This document shows positions 44,266-54,660 of a stretch of DNA of 64,000 bases, piece after piece. Both the position numbers and the translations under genes were made by a program. Numbering within the stretch: position 1 is the first letter of the stretch; each line of letters opens with the position of its first letter. The DNA lies in assembly GCA_036365455.1 (NCBI GenBank), contig JAWQUS010000007.1, positions 22,832,001 to 22,896,000 of the forward strand, given 5' to 3'. Under the pieces are notes generated by a model. It saw only the letters and a list, made by a program, of their open reading frames with translations, was not told the origin of the DNA and searched no databases. This DNA is from Macrosoma leucophasiata. Its lineage: Eukaryota; Arthropoda; Insecta; Lepidoptera; Hedylidae.

Positions 44266-44325
44266 TACAGAATCTAGCGCTTTACACTCTTTGCCTACCC
44301 CGTAAGGGACTTGGCGTGAAGATAC
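44266..44325 (+). repeat. 9-bp duplication (right copy) and SINE tail
   Basis: tacagaatc at 44266-44274, then the rest of the split SINE: tagcgctttacactctttgc, ctaccccgtaagggacttgg, cgtgaagata. This tail matches the end of the LINE fragment at 45290-45341. Confidence 0.7.
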
Positions 44326-44541
44326 ATACGTACAGACATTTGTTTTGGGTCCGGGTGTTTTTTATGTGTTGTGTACAGGTTTATACCTAGTGTAGGGCTG
44401 TGAGTGACGTGAGTGTAAGCGTATTATATTTAATTTATTTTTATATCGCCATTGTTCTTTGCCAGTTCCAAATACCTAAAGTGGTTGATTAAAATTACAA
44501 TTTCCTTTTTACACGACCATGGCCTAGATGGTCGAATCGTA

Positions 44542-44779
44542 TAGGTTGCGCCACGTAAAAAGAACGCTGGAAGAAAGTAGAAGGGATGTGTTCGCGCATC
44601 GGTACACTCGCGCACGAAAGTACTAGCCCTATTGGTTTATTTTTGATCTAGCTTTCGCTTGCGGTTTCGTGTATTGGTAGGCAGATTGAAAACTATATTA
44701 CATAGAATAACATAAAATGAAATAAAAACACATGACGCGCAGCTTGACCGCCAGCGTTCTTTTTACCTGGCGCGGCCTA
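44542..44779. mobile_element. MITE with 29-bp inverted ends
   Basis: taggttgcgccacgtaaaaa then gaacgctgg at 44542-44570 is inverted at 44751-44779 with three mismatches. No ORF of its own. It directly abuts the next MITE. Confidence 0.7.
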
Positions 44780-44893
44780 TAACATACGTCCGGATTTGCG
44801 AACCAAATCTGTCCGTGTGTAGAGGAGTCCGGTGGTCATAATTATTATTAACCAAGTCCGATCCGCTCGGCACCGAATCCGGGCGAGTGTTAC
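44780..44893. mobile_element. MITE family gtaacacacgtccgg, copy 2 (diverged)
   Basis: ataacatacgtccggatttg at the left, aaccaaatctgtccgtgtgt inside and ccgaatccgggcgagtgtta at the right match the copy at 743-904. Confidence 0.65.
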
Positions 44894-44936
44894 TTCTATA
44901 AATGTAACTACGTACACTATACATACCTACACAAGC

Positions 44937-44944
44937 ATGTAGAG
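44937..44944 (+). repeat. 8-bp target duplication, left copy
   Basis: atgtagag; same as 45602-45609. Fits nTnnnnAn. Confidence 0.8.
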
Positions 44945-45047
44945 CAGTGATTCCCAAAGTGGTCTAAATCGACCCCTGGGGGTCTATGACAACCTGAAAA
45001 GGGACTGCGTCAGAGAAAAAAAAATTTGGGGGTCCATGAAATGAAAA

Positions 45048-45348
45048 GAGACTTTGTGTGAATGATAGTATCGGTGTAAAAATGAAAAAAGGCATGCTCC
45101 GATGACTAAACAGATATACAATGCGAATGTGGATGGTTGCAGAGACCCAGGAAGACCAAGGCTGACCTACCATGACCAAATAGGTCGAGTTCTGTCTGAT
45201 GGTGGGGTCAAAAGTCTTAGGAATCGGCGTGCATGTATGAAGAGAATGATGAAGGTAGACGAGGCACGAGAGGTTTGTCAGAACCGGGATGTCTGGCGCT
45301 CTACACTCTCTGCCTACCCCGTTAGGGACCTGGCGTGAAGATATATAA
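45048..45348 (+). mobile_element. 5'-truncated LINE with 11-bp target duplication
   Basis: tgaaatgaaaa at 45037-45047 and 45349-45359 flank it. It holds only the C-terminal end of an RT protein and a tail ending gaagatatata. Inserted inside the hAT-like element, so younger than that. Confidence 0.8.
45069..45338 (+). pseudogene. LINE ORF2, C-terminal fragment
   Basis: The open frame runs from after a TAG at 45066-45068 to the TGA at 45336-45338. GRPRLTYHDQI, RRACMKRMMKVDEAREVCQN and VWRSTLSAYP resemble the C-terminal tail of non-LTR retrotransposon RT proteins (usual wording GRPR, DR or NR, WR, SAYP). All catalytic RT motifs lie upstream and are missing, so it cannot function. The stop codon is only about 10 bases from the 3' end of the element, so this LINE has almost no 3' UTR. 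Clade not determined. Confidence 0.65.
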
Positions 45349-45609
45349 TGAAATGAAAATGGGGGTCCACGATAATGGATCTCAACACATACACTGATAC
45401 TACCAATTTACTTACATCATACCAGTGATTCCCAAAGTGGTCCATGGGAGACTCGAATATAAATGTGGGGGTGGGTCTACGTAGGCGTGAATAAAAATTG
45501 GAAATATAGGAATGTGATATTAATGTAGCAAGGACGGGGGTCCATAGAAACCAAAAAAAATTGTAAAGGGTCTACAAGAAAAAATAGTTTGGGAACCTCT
45601 GATGTAGAG

Positions 45610-46080
45610 TGTACTACTGATTCTATGATTTTATTTATCAAATGGACACCTATCGTCTACAACACCAACGGATTACTATTATCATTTTGCCTTAACAATA
45701 AAATAATTTTAATATTGAATTTATTAATTAAATTGTAAAATTCAGAAAGAGTAAAAAGAAACAGCCGACTCAATATAAATCTTAGTAATAGTTCTTAGAA
45801 CAAACATCAGAAGCGTGTCGGCTTTCTGATTGGAGAACATTGCCTTTGTTACTTTGTTCCCAAATCGTACAACTACGAAAAACAATTTAAGAAGTCTTAT
45901 CTTTGTTCGAACTCGAAACCGTTTCGAGGGTTCGTAGGGATTGTTAAATATTGGTGTGATTGCTTCTGAAAAGAAACTTTGAACAGGATTTTTTTCGTTT
46001 TTAATATTTATCTCAACTGCTTTGAATATCAAGCACTTTGGCGATCACTTGGACTGTTATAAATAAACTTATGAATGTAA
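45610..46080. other. Unannotated stretch with an unassigned minus-strand frame
   Basis: A 96-codon minus frame at 45742-46032 shows no domain that I recognise. No other feature. Confidence 0.35.
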
Positions 46081-46084
46081 AGAT

Positions 46085-46135
46085 GTTATTAAATAAAAAC
46101 TCAACCTCACGCCTGTAATCCCCGAAGGGGCTTAA
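46085..46135 (-). repeat. SINE B tail fragment
   Basis: caacctcacgcctgtaatcc followed by ccgaagggg is the inverse of the common SINE tail. Confidence 0.55.
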
Positions 46136-46620
46136 ATAAGAGGATTAATAATTGGTTGACAAAGGTTCTTTTATGCAAAAATCAATTTATTTTAAGCAAT
46201 AAACACTCCCTTATATTCGAAAACATAAATTATGAAAAATCCACACTTAGGTACTCAGCCAAATACAGCTCTAAGCATTTTATATCTTACATTTATTTTG
46301 AAGACGGACAAGGACATTTATATTCCAGCAACAATAACACACTTCTAACTTATCCACGGTGCAGTTTAAAGTATAAATATTGGCAAATGCGTGCTCGATA
46401 GTAACAGAAATAGAGCGACCTAATAAAGGGGAAACGACGGCGTGTTGCGCAACTCCATGCGGACGCGTAATGACGCGTTGCACCGCGGGCTTTATTTGAT
46501 AACATAATAGTCGTTGAATGGAACCTATACGTCTACTTGCTACAGCCCCGTAATTTCCGGGACAGAACTTATCATCTTCAGCGAACGGCAACAAATCTTC
46601 ATTGAAATCTCTACTTTTAT
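46136..46620. other. Unannotated stretch
   Basis: ccccgtaatttccggg(a)cag at 46544-46566 is SINE A-like. Otherwise nothing recognised. Confidence 0.35.
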
Positions 46621-46626
46621 GTAAAG

Positions 46627-46946
46627 GATCATGGCAAGATTTGTACAGAAAAAATGAAAAAAAGGTACACGGTAAAACAGCATGGAAATATTAACCAGTG
46701 AACCTAAACAATATTTCCTGATACTTAAAATATTTTTAACTCTCCAGAATAAAAAGTTTGAATTTGAAATTTAGTATGGAGTGCTTCTACTGTTGTTAGG
46801 AAACACGATTTTTATTCCGGTGATTTAAAAATATTTTAAATACCAGATTCTTTAGGTTCTCTAGATAATATTTCTATTCTGTTTTACCTTGTACCTTTTT
46901 TAACTTTTTTTTGTACAAATCAATGTATGAAACTTTCCATGATTCA
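46627..46946. mobile_element. Imperfect fold-back element, about 320 bp
   Basis: Left wording ggatcatgg, tttgtacagaaaaaatg, ggtacacggtaaaacag, gaaatatt and gaacctaaa is mirrored on the right as ccatgattc, ttttttgtacaaat, ctgttttaccttgtacc, aatatttc and tttaggttc. The arms differ by small indels. No ORF. Confidence 0.65.
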
Positions 46947-47550
46947 TGGTAATTTACAGTTTTCACTTACCATCAATGTGATAAATGGGCACTTATATGA
47001 CGTTAAAAAAAATCAAAGCGCACATACTATAGGCAAGAAAGCAAACTGATTCTTCAGTTGCAATTAAGGTTAGTAACATTTGACCAGGTTTTAGACGTTA
47101 TTTAGACTAGACCCTGCCCGGACTTGTATTCCAGACAAAATTTCCGTCATATGAGAATAAAATACAAATCACAAAGTGGCCAAATACAGTAAAGAAGAAG
47201 AAGTTTTCATTCAAACGCAGGCTGAAAGAACATTTCTTATCTATCTCTAATCAAAATTAAATGTTGCAAATTGCACCGTCATCATTGTTTCTCTTTTAAC
47301 TGTTACTATTGTCATAAATAATATTTATATGTATTATTTTATATTTAAAAATAATATTTATTGTGCATGTATGTATACAATAATATATTTATTTATATTG
47401 TAGCATAATAGTGTATGTAACTACTTTATTTATTTTTATTATACTTATGCCCCTATATATCAATTTAATTGTATTTGTATAAATTACCTATAAGCATTAC
47501 ACATTTAATCTACTTAAACCGATTTTCCTCACTACCAATCATTGCACCCC
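46947..47550. other. Unannotated stretch
   Basis: AT-rich; nothing recognised. Confidence 0.35.
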
Positions 47551-47554
47551 TTCG

Positions 47555-47660
47555 ACTGCTCTATTTGGCCTTAAGGTTGACTGGGAGAGAATACCACTCG
47601 GTATTAAGTCCGCCTTATGTACATCATTAATGTGCAATAAGCTTAAATAAATAAATAAAG
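47555..47660 (+). repeat. 3' end of a non-LTR retrotransposon
   Basis: ggccttaaggttgactggga, attaagtccgccttatgtac and a (aaat)n tail near 47646-47659 are a common lepidopteran LINE 3' end. Only the tail is present. Confidence 0.6.
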
Positions 47661-48780
47661 AATTAATAGGTAGTAGGTACATCTCAATTTTTATACTCAT
47701 GCGCCTTATGCAATCTATAGCGCGTGCTCATTTCTTCAGGATTCATTACTATTTAGACTGGCTTTTTGATTCCATGCCATGGCAACCCTAATTGTGATTG
47801 AGCTTGCTCAATGTAACGAATAGACGGCCCTAGGGAACGTTGCACAATGGCCGCACATTAGAACAAATTGTCTCAAGAGTATGGCCAGACGCATCGACCA
47901 GGCCCCGATGTTGACTACTGGAGTTTGCGTATTTGATTCAGATACGATTGACTGTTGAACAGATAAGAGATAGAAAGAAAATACTTTATTACGGTAAACG
48001 GGCCATCTTGTACATAAAATAATAATAGATTAGAGAGAAAAGATACCAATCTTATCTCTCAATTATTGTCAAATACAACATAGTTGAAGATATACAAGCA
48101 TACCTACAACTATCGTGAACAACTGATAAGTATGAAAATGAAAAGTAAAAGAATCTATAAACGGAATGTTTTAGTAAATAGCCGAAGATTATAAAGTGTA
48201 CTCGAGCGCGTCAGATTAACATACGGGGGATACCTTACAAACTGCTGAGTATCTACAACTAATCTGAGCCGACTTCATAAGTTCGCGTCCGTAGACCTTG
48301 CAATTGAATATACCAAACTGCATGCAAGGTTGCACCGATATCTAGTAAATCCAAAAATCTTTTCTTGGCCACCTCCTACCATTCCACTTTCAATTGATTT
48401 TCTATATAGATTCACAACTCGATAACCACATCAAAACGTGCCACCAGTAAACGATTTTTCTCATTGCTGGGCCCATTTTTATACAATAAAGTAAACAAAG
48501 ATCTATCATTTTACAAGTTACATTATTTTAATTGTAAACAAGTCCTATTTAAATATTTGCACGATTGGACTTACGATAAAACAGAAAATTTACTCGTAGT
48601 TTGTAAATGATTTAATTGTAGTAGCTTAAGTTAGTTGTAAATGTAAAAAAATGTCTTTACTATTTATTCTTTTTAATGTGTATAATTTATAAATTAATAT
48701 TAAGACATTTTTGTAAAACTTTGATATTATTTTTCAAATAAACAATTATTGTATTGTACAACGAATATAGGTCATACAAA
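47661..48780. other. Unannotated stretch
   Basis: A possible inverse LINE tail (agaaaatactttattacggt) at 47975-48000; otherwise anonymous DNA. Confidence 0.35.
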
Positions 48781-48784
48781 TGTT

Positions 48785-49000
48785 TTTTTTTTATTTAAAG
48801 ATGGTGGCAAACAAGCATGCATCTCACATTGATGTTAAGTGATGAGTGCAACCTATAGACATCTACACACAAACTAGAGGTCAAAATGCAGATGCATTGC
48901 AGAGACCTTAGTTTTATGTGACTGTGATTGTTATTTCGGGACCAAGTGATAGTTATTATACACCAACACCAAACTACATTTTGTTTCAGTCCACCATCTT
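48785..49000 (-). repeat. SINE family A, tail half
   Basis: gtggcaaacaagcatgcatc, tagacatctacacac and gaggtcaaaatgcagatgca match the minus-oriented copy at 10846; a T run at 48783 marks the tail. Confidence 0.72.
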
Positions 49001-49685
49001 GCGACGCGACGTCCAAAACTTATCCAAATGATACAAAAAATGGCAATATCGAAGTGTAGGTATAATAAAACTCGGAGTGCAATAAGGGAGGGAGTGCGCG
49101 GCCGTCGATAACATTCAAAACATGACGACCTCGGCGGTTCAAAGACCTTTGGCGATGGCTAATTGTCGAACACAAACACAAACGTTAACAAAATAAATAT
49201 TATCGCATACGGCAGATAAAGTTTAAATATAACATTGGAACGTGGCCATTATTAATTAGTAAATTTAATACGTTTTACCTATTATATAACAAAATTACTT
49301 TATGCACATAATTTGGATAAACAACTTATTTATATACTCTCTGTATTTTAGTTTGCAGATATACCTAATTATTTGTATTATTACTTCGTTAACATAGTAT
49401 ATTTATTCCCCTTTATATTTTAAATAGGTATTTATTTCAATAACCGCGAATCGTTAATATTAATCAATCAAATCATACTGAGGCTGAAAAAATGAACCCC
49501 CTCATTTATAAAGGTAAACATTAGATACGTTTAGCTTATAAATGATAGAAAAAGACAAAAGAGTAATAAGTAAGCAACATTTTTACTAAAACATTTTGTT
49601 CGTGCTGACTTGCACGAATGTCCTAAATTCCATATACGTATACTTCATAATGATGTATTTTTTTGTGTTAGGGTCAGGGTGCTCT
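49001..49685. other. Unannotated stretch
   Basis: AT-rich; nothing recognised. Confidence 0.35.
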
Positions 49686-49689
49686 TCCA

Positions 49690-49935
49690 CCAGAGATACG
49701 CTATGCTATGTTGCTATGGAACCGTTTGATATCCACCAATCATATTAATTGGTGCACATAGCTTAGCACTGGTGGAAACGGATTCAGCTATGTTTTTTTA
49801 TATGGATGTGTGCTATGGGTGCGTGCTATGGATGCGTGCTATGGATGCGTGCTATGGATGCGAGCTATATAAGCGTTTCATAGCGCAACTTCCTCGTACA
49901 GCTACATAGCATAGTATCGGTGGAAACGGTCACAT
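49690..49935 (+). mobile_element. MITE family C, copy 2, with 13-bp tandem repeats
   Basis: The ends ttccaccag(a)gatacgctatgc and gcatagtatcggtggaa are inverted. The inside has five runs of gctatggatgcgt (49811-49868). Shares 49727-49790 with 32814-32880 in inverse. Confidence 0.68.
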
Positions 49936-49939
49936 ATTT

Positions 49940-51535
49940 GGAACCAATTGGTTCCAAAATAAGCAATTGAACCTTGCGATTGAAATCGACATCAATTTTA
50001 AAGCAATTCGTTTCAATGTCACACCAAAAACGATTGTAATAAACTAAATAAAGGAGTCAATAATAATTGTAATACGCATTAAGTTGGTAAACACGTAAGT
50101 TATTGTTGAAGTTACGATAACATTGGACCGGTGATAAGGTAATTGCAAAACACATCACGAATGTGCATGGAATGCAAGAAAAATAGAATGATTGGGAAGG
50201 TTAAGAGTCCATTATAGATATACCTCTCTCAATAACACTTGTGAGCCTATTACATAGTTGGGAATTTGTGTACTAGGTTGATATACCTACAAATAAACAT
50301 TAAATAAGAGTTGTTCTTTACACGTAATACAATTATGTGTAAATTTATACTTCTAATAATATAAATGTAAAGATTATTGATTACGATTGTAATTTCCCAC
50401 GTTTCTTTAGTTAACATATTGTTTTAGCAAATTGTTTTTCTGAGAAATTTAGTTTGTAAGTTAGTTATGACAGAAAACATACAATCTAAAATGCATAGGA
50501 ATACTATTCTTAAAAAAATCTCACGTCTTTCGTCTTAATTCATACTCGCAGCAGTAATTTAAAATGATCAAAAGATGCAGTATTTCTGTTAAGACAATTA
50601 CATACAGCAACCCTCCTAATTTGGAGGCTTTGGTCCAGCAGTGGACATCTTTCGGCTGATAAGATGATGATGACAGCATTAAATTTAAGTAAATAGTTAT
50701 TACAGAGACTATCTCACAGAGTGCAATAATGAAATGTGAAACAGAATAAAATAAATAAATAACACCACACAAACCAGAATCCGTTAAAGGACACTAGTTG
50801 ACACAGAATCGGTAAAATATCGCCAATATTGGAAGAAATATCTGAATCATTAACAGACGCAATTAATGAGGTAATAGTGTTGAATACTGATATGAAAAAA
50901 TATTAATGAGCAATAATAATGCTGCTGATATTGACATCGCATAAAGTACAAATAAATATAAGTTGCAACTCCAGTTAAATGACAAATGTTGTTTAAATAA
51001 TCAAAAATGGTAACGAACACGTAAGAGAACTTACTGCAATCATAATAATAGTATTTTACTCATATCATAATAATATTTTACAATCTTAGTTTTGCATTTC
51101 TAATAACTTATTTTAATAACTATCTCACACATGTTACTGTAGTATTACGGACCTTTTTAATACTTTAGCCCAGTGCTACACAGAGAAATACCAAATCTAG
51201 CATTAACACTGCGCATTACACTCAACGTTATATCTATGCATTGCCTAACATTTGCAGGTGTTATTGTCTATCGTAAACAGATACATTTAATATGCAAACA
51301 AACCTATTCATTTATTAATCTGTATCTGAACAATGTGTTGCGTAAACGTTTAACATAGCTAATTCAATTGCTAATGTAGATTATATAATGACAATGAGAG
51401 GACATAGAACGGATTAAGCGTAGGGATGAAGTCATCGGAAAATAAACTTAGATTTATCGATGTTTCTGAAAAAAATGTTCTAAAAACATTAACAGATTAA
51501 AGAATCGCCTTGAAATTATCAATATAATCTGAATA
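49940..51535. other. Mostly unannotated stretch
   Basis: A retroposon tail piece at 50595-50675 (ggtccagcagtggacatctt, gatgatgatga). The rest is AT-rich DNA without recognisable genes; frames at 50521-50772 and 51173-51358 show no domain. Confidence 0.4.
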
Positions 51536-51536
51536 C

Positions 51537-51537
<1 letters not shown>

Positions 51538-51578
<41 letters not shown>

Positions 51579-51582
51579 TTTT
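51538..51582. repeat. (TA)n then T run
   Basis: Alternating at from 51542 to 51570, then a dozen T. Confidence 0.9.
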
Positions 51583-51784
51583 CAATTACAATTAGTAGAA
51601 TATTTCCTTTAAATATTTTATGATAATGTGTTTGGATATTCATGCCGAGTGTTATTAACACATTAAAGGATAGGCGGCGGTAACATTTAGGTTATAATTA
51701 TTATATTTTTACAAATCAGAGTATAGTTAGAGATATTATCAAAAACATCACTTCGAATAACATCGACACATTGATGATATTCAA

Positions 51785-52000
51785 CCAAAACATCGATGCA
51801 TCATTTGTATCCCCAAATGAGACGAAGTCGTGAAAAATTGCCGAAGCCATGTGAGAGCAGGCAATGAGTACTATGGCTGTGTCTGCTCTTTTGTCAACTT
51901 CCTGTGACCAATCGAATGATTATAATCTATGGGTTCAAGGTCCATGCGATCAACTGATGATGGCAAGGATAACTGCATTATAGAGTGCTCGTATTTTTTT
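51785..52000 (+). repeat. 215-bp dispersed repeat, copy 1 of 3
   Basis: Shares with 53262-53480 and 53558-53775 the order aaaacatc, gtgaa or gtgat, gcaggcaatg or gcaggaaatg, acttcctg(c/t)ga, tcaaggtc and cgatca, ending in a T run. More diverged than copies 2 and 3. Confidence 0.65.
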
Positions 52001-52189
52001 AGCACCATTCACAATACTAACTGCTAGCTTTATTTTGACCTGTTATTTTACTTTTGTATTAGTATTGATTTTGACCTGTGATTTTACTTTGATTGAAACT
52101 AATGAATTATTGTTTTATATTATTTCGCATTAACACATGCTTGTGAAATATATTTTATTTAAAGAAAAATGGAAAGAAAAATTTGTCTT

Positions 52190-52262
52190 CAGGCGAGACT
52201 CGAACTCGCGGCCTACTGGGAATCTAGTCCAGCCGCTCTTCCAATTGAGCTACTGAAGTCCT
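52190..52262 (-). tRNA. tRNA-like sequence, probable tRNA pseudogene or SINE head
   Basis: On the minus strand: six acceptor pairs (cttcag with ctgaag; the outer pair is a mismatch), a D arm gctc(aattggaa)gagc, an anticodon region tgga-ctagatt-cccag with one imperfect pair, and a perfect T arm gcgag(ttcgagt)ctcgc. With T at position 33 the anticodon would be AGA, but the variable loop is short for tRNA-Ser. The imperfect stems argue against a functional gene. Confidence 0.4.
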
Positions 52263-52493
52263 GCCCGATTTGTCAAATCTTTCCTTCACATTTATTGCAT
52301 TGCTTTATGGTAGCAGCAGCGTCATCTATTGCCAACTATGCTAGTTAGGCAACCGATATAATAGACTTTGCAGTTTATTGAATATCGTAAAGAAGTCGCT
52401 TTTACCCTTAATAATTGTTTTATATTAATGGTAAAAAAAATAATTATTAATGAATTATACACATTTATGGATATACTTTTAAGCTTTTTCTTT

Positions 52494-53214
52494 GACTTAC
52501 TTGACTTAATGTCCTATTTCCCCTAGGTGGGGCAGAGGGCGTCCACAATACTCCGCCATCGCGATCTGTCTTGGGCTGCGCGCTTCACCTCGGACCATGT
52601 CAGCCCGATAGTCTTAATTTCGGCCGCTACTGAACGTCTCCAAGTGTTTTTGGGACGGCCACGTTTCTTCTTCCCCTGTGGAGTCCATTCTAGAGCTTGT
52701 CTAGGAATGTGGTCGGGAGGTCTTCTGAGAGTGTGGCCAATCCATGCCCATTTGCGGCGTCTGATTTGCGGACCGATCGGGGTTTCACGACAAAGATTCC
52801 ATAGGTCTTCATTGGAGATCTTTTCTGGCCAGAAGATGCCCAGGATCTGTCGTAGGCATCTGTTTATAAAAACCTGGTTTCGCCGCGTGATGTCTTGGGT
52901 CACCCTCCAAGTCTCGCAACCATAAAGCAATACAGTTTTGACATTAGAGCGAAAAATTTTCAGTTTTACTCTCCGTGTCAGTTTTCTAGATTGCCATATA
53001 GGTCGCAGCTGCGCAAATGTTGCCCGGGTTTTGCCCGGGTGATGTCCTGTTCGGTCCCTCCATTCTCTGACACGATACTGCCAAGGTACGTGAATTTCTG
53101 TACTCGCTCTATACGTTCCGAACCTAATAACAGTGGCGAGGAAATTCTTCCTTCAGTCCGCAGCTCTTGTGCCTTCCTCGGATTGATTTTCAGCCCCTCA
53201 AGAGCGGCCTCGCA
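52494..53214 (-). mobile_element. 5'-truncated LINE with 13-bp target duplication
   Basis: aagctttttcttt at 52481-52493 and 53215-53227 flanks it. The element strand runs from the RT thumb region to a tail with repeated aagtcaa. 721 bp in all. Confidence 0.8.
52523..53214 (-). pseudogene. LINE reverse transcriptase, C-terminal part, frameshifted
   Basis: The first frame carries EGLKINPRKAQ and VQKFTYLGSIVSENGGTEQD, the region after the RT catalytic core. A frameshift near 53010-53040 moves the rest to another frame: LRPIWQSRKLTRRVKLK, LYGCETW, then RRKWAWIGHTLRR, GKKKRGRPKNTWRR and SRWRSIVDALCPT at the end. This order is typical of RTE-like and related LINE ORF2 ends. The endonuclease and catalytic RT motifs are absent because of 5' truncation. 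The plus-strand frames across it are artefacts. Confidence 0.78.
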
Positions 53215-53261
53215 AAGCTTTTTCTTTAACGGTTTATATCGATATATATTTTTATACTTAA

Positions 53262-53480
53262 CAAAACATCGTAGTATCGTTTGCATCCCTAACTAAGCGG
53301 CGCGAGTCAAGGTCGTGAAAGAGTAGCGAAGCCAAGTGAGTGCAGGAAATGTGTACTTTAGCGGTGTCTGCTCCTTTGTCGACTTCCTGCGACCGATCGA
53401 ACGTTAGAACCTGCGGACTCAAGGTCCACGCGATCAGCTGTCGGCCGCAAGGACAAGTGCATCAGAGCGTGCTATTTTTT
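53262..53480 (+). repeat. 215-bp dispersed repeat, copy 2 of 3
   Basis: aaaacatcgtagtatcgttt, gtcgtgaaagagtagcgaag, gacttcctgcgaccgatcga, cgatcagctgtcggccgcaa; best preserved with copy 3. Confidence 0.7.
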
Positions 53481-53557
53481 AATTTTCTTTTAGGGTTCGC
53501 AAGATATCTTACTTGTTTTATATTGTATCTCTAGTTGTATCTGGGTTATTTTTTTAT

Positions 53558-53775
53558 CAAAACATCAATGTACCGTTGGCATCTCTAATTAACCGACACT
53601 GTACAAGATCGTGATAGAGTGTCGAAGGCACGTAGTGCGGGAAATGTGTAGTGTGCCGGAGTTTACTCCTTTTTAGACTTCCTGCGATCGATCAAACGTC
53701 AAAACCTGCTGATTCAAGGTCATGGTCAGCTGACGGCCGCAAAGATGACTGGATCGTATCGCAGTATTTTTTTCT
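53558..53775 (+). repeat. 215-bp dispersed repeat, copy 3 of 3
   Basis: aaaacatcaatgtaccgttg, gatcgtgatagagtgtcgaa, gacttcctgcgatcgatcaa, gtcagctgacggccgcaaag. Lies about 80 bp after copy 2. Confidence 0.7.
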
Positions 53776-53779
53776 TGTA

Positions 53780-54405
53780 GCGTACGAGTAAAATTGTAGC
53801 AAGCTTTTTAAGTAGCTATTGGAGGTTAAAATTAGTCTGTACTTTTGTTATGATGAGTACTAATACAATATACTTATTGAAACAATTAAATATTACACTT
53901 TTATAGTTTGATTAATTCTAAATTATAAAGAAATTTATGTTACACTAATTGTAGAAAACTGTAATTTCCTTGGATAGTGTAAAGGAGCAATAAATGCGAG
54001 TTTCCCAAATTTCCTTCTCCTTCTTCCTTACTTCGAATAGCGAATGGGAATTATGCGCGTTCGAAGTCGTGGGCAAAAACATCGTACTATTTTTATGACT
54101 TTGTTTACTAATGTAAAATATTTTGAAATTCTGTGAATAACGCTAGCGTTTCAGACTATTCTCCCTGACAGGAGGCGTGACCGCGTGGCAATCTTTTTTA
54201 ATGCGGTGTTGACGTTTCCTTGGGAAAACTTTGGAAAGTTCTGTCAACACTTCCGCCTGAAAGGCGATGAGATTTATTTAAAAAGCAGTTCGTAACTTGT
54301 GGGGAAGTTTTATTATATTGCAATGTCACAAACAACGCGGCTTTAAGGCAATGATGCATCAATCACACAATATTTTTTTCTCTGACTATATGATCACATT
54401 TATAG
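53780..54405. other. Unannotated stretch
   Basis: No gene or named repeat recognised. Confidence 0.35.
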
Positions 54406-54411
54406 GCATAG

Positions 54412-54660
54412 GAACTTAAATAGTCTAGTGGTAGTGCCACTAAAGGTACACTGGGCCGATCCCTGCGTCGGAAGATGCTCCCCCATTTCGGCAATTTCTA
54501 GTCTACCCTTAGAGTTTGGTAATATTCCCGACGATGTAAATAGGCCAGCCATGTATTTCACAAGACAAAACGGCACGAGCGAATCGTAGTTACATGTATG
54601 CACGCATGCATGCTTTTTGTTTATCCTTCCGCGTACACAGGCGTGAGTTACATTGTCTTC
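54412..54660 (+). repeat. tRNA-headed SINE family B, plus copy
   Basis: tagtctagtggtagtgccac is an A-box-like head. The body follows, and the end is gcacgcatgcatgctttttg, then ccttccgcgtacacaggcgt gag. The inverse-order relatives are 8822-9140 and 60690-60890. Confidence 0.65.

Larger units (their letters stand above)
44945..45601. mobile_element. hAT-like non-autonomous element, 657 bp, with a nested LINE
   Basis: Left end cagtgattcccaaagtggtc, right end tttgggaacctctg (inverse cagaggttcccaaa), flanked by the 8-bp atgtagag. A second left-end-like copy, cagtgattcccaaagtggtc, starts at 45423, so the element carries two left ends. A LINE fragment fills 45048-45348. No transposase. Confidence 0.8.

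Noticed and set aside
44945..45422. Separate hAT element ending before the second left end
   Set aside because: No right end and no 8-bp duplication is found near 45422; the only matching duplication brackets 44945-45601.
45742..46032. 96-codon minus-strand frame
   Set aside because: No recognisable domain, AT-rich codon content, no supporting context.
52190..52262. Functional tRNA-Ser(AGA)
   Set aside because: The variable arm is too short for tRNA-Ser and two stems contain mismatches.
52527..52925. 132-codon plus-strand frame
   Set aside because: Antisense to the clearly recognisable LINE RT fragment on the minus strand.
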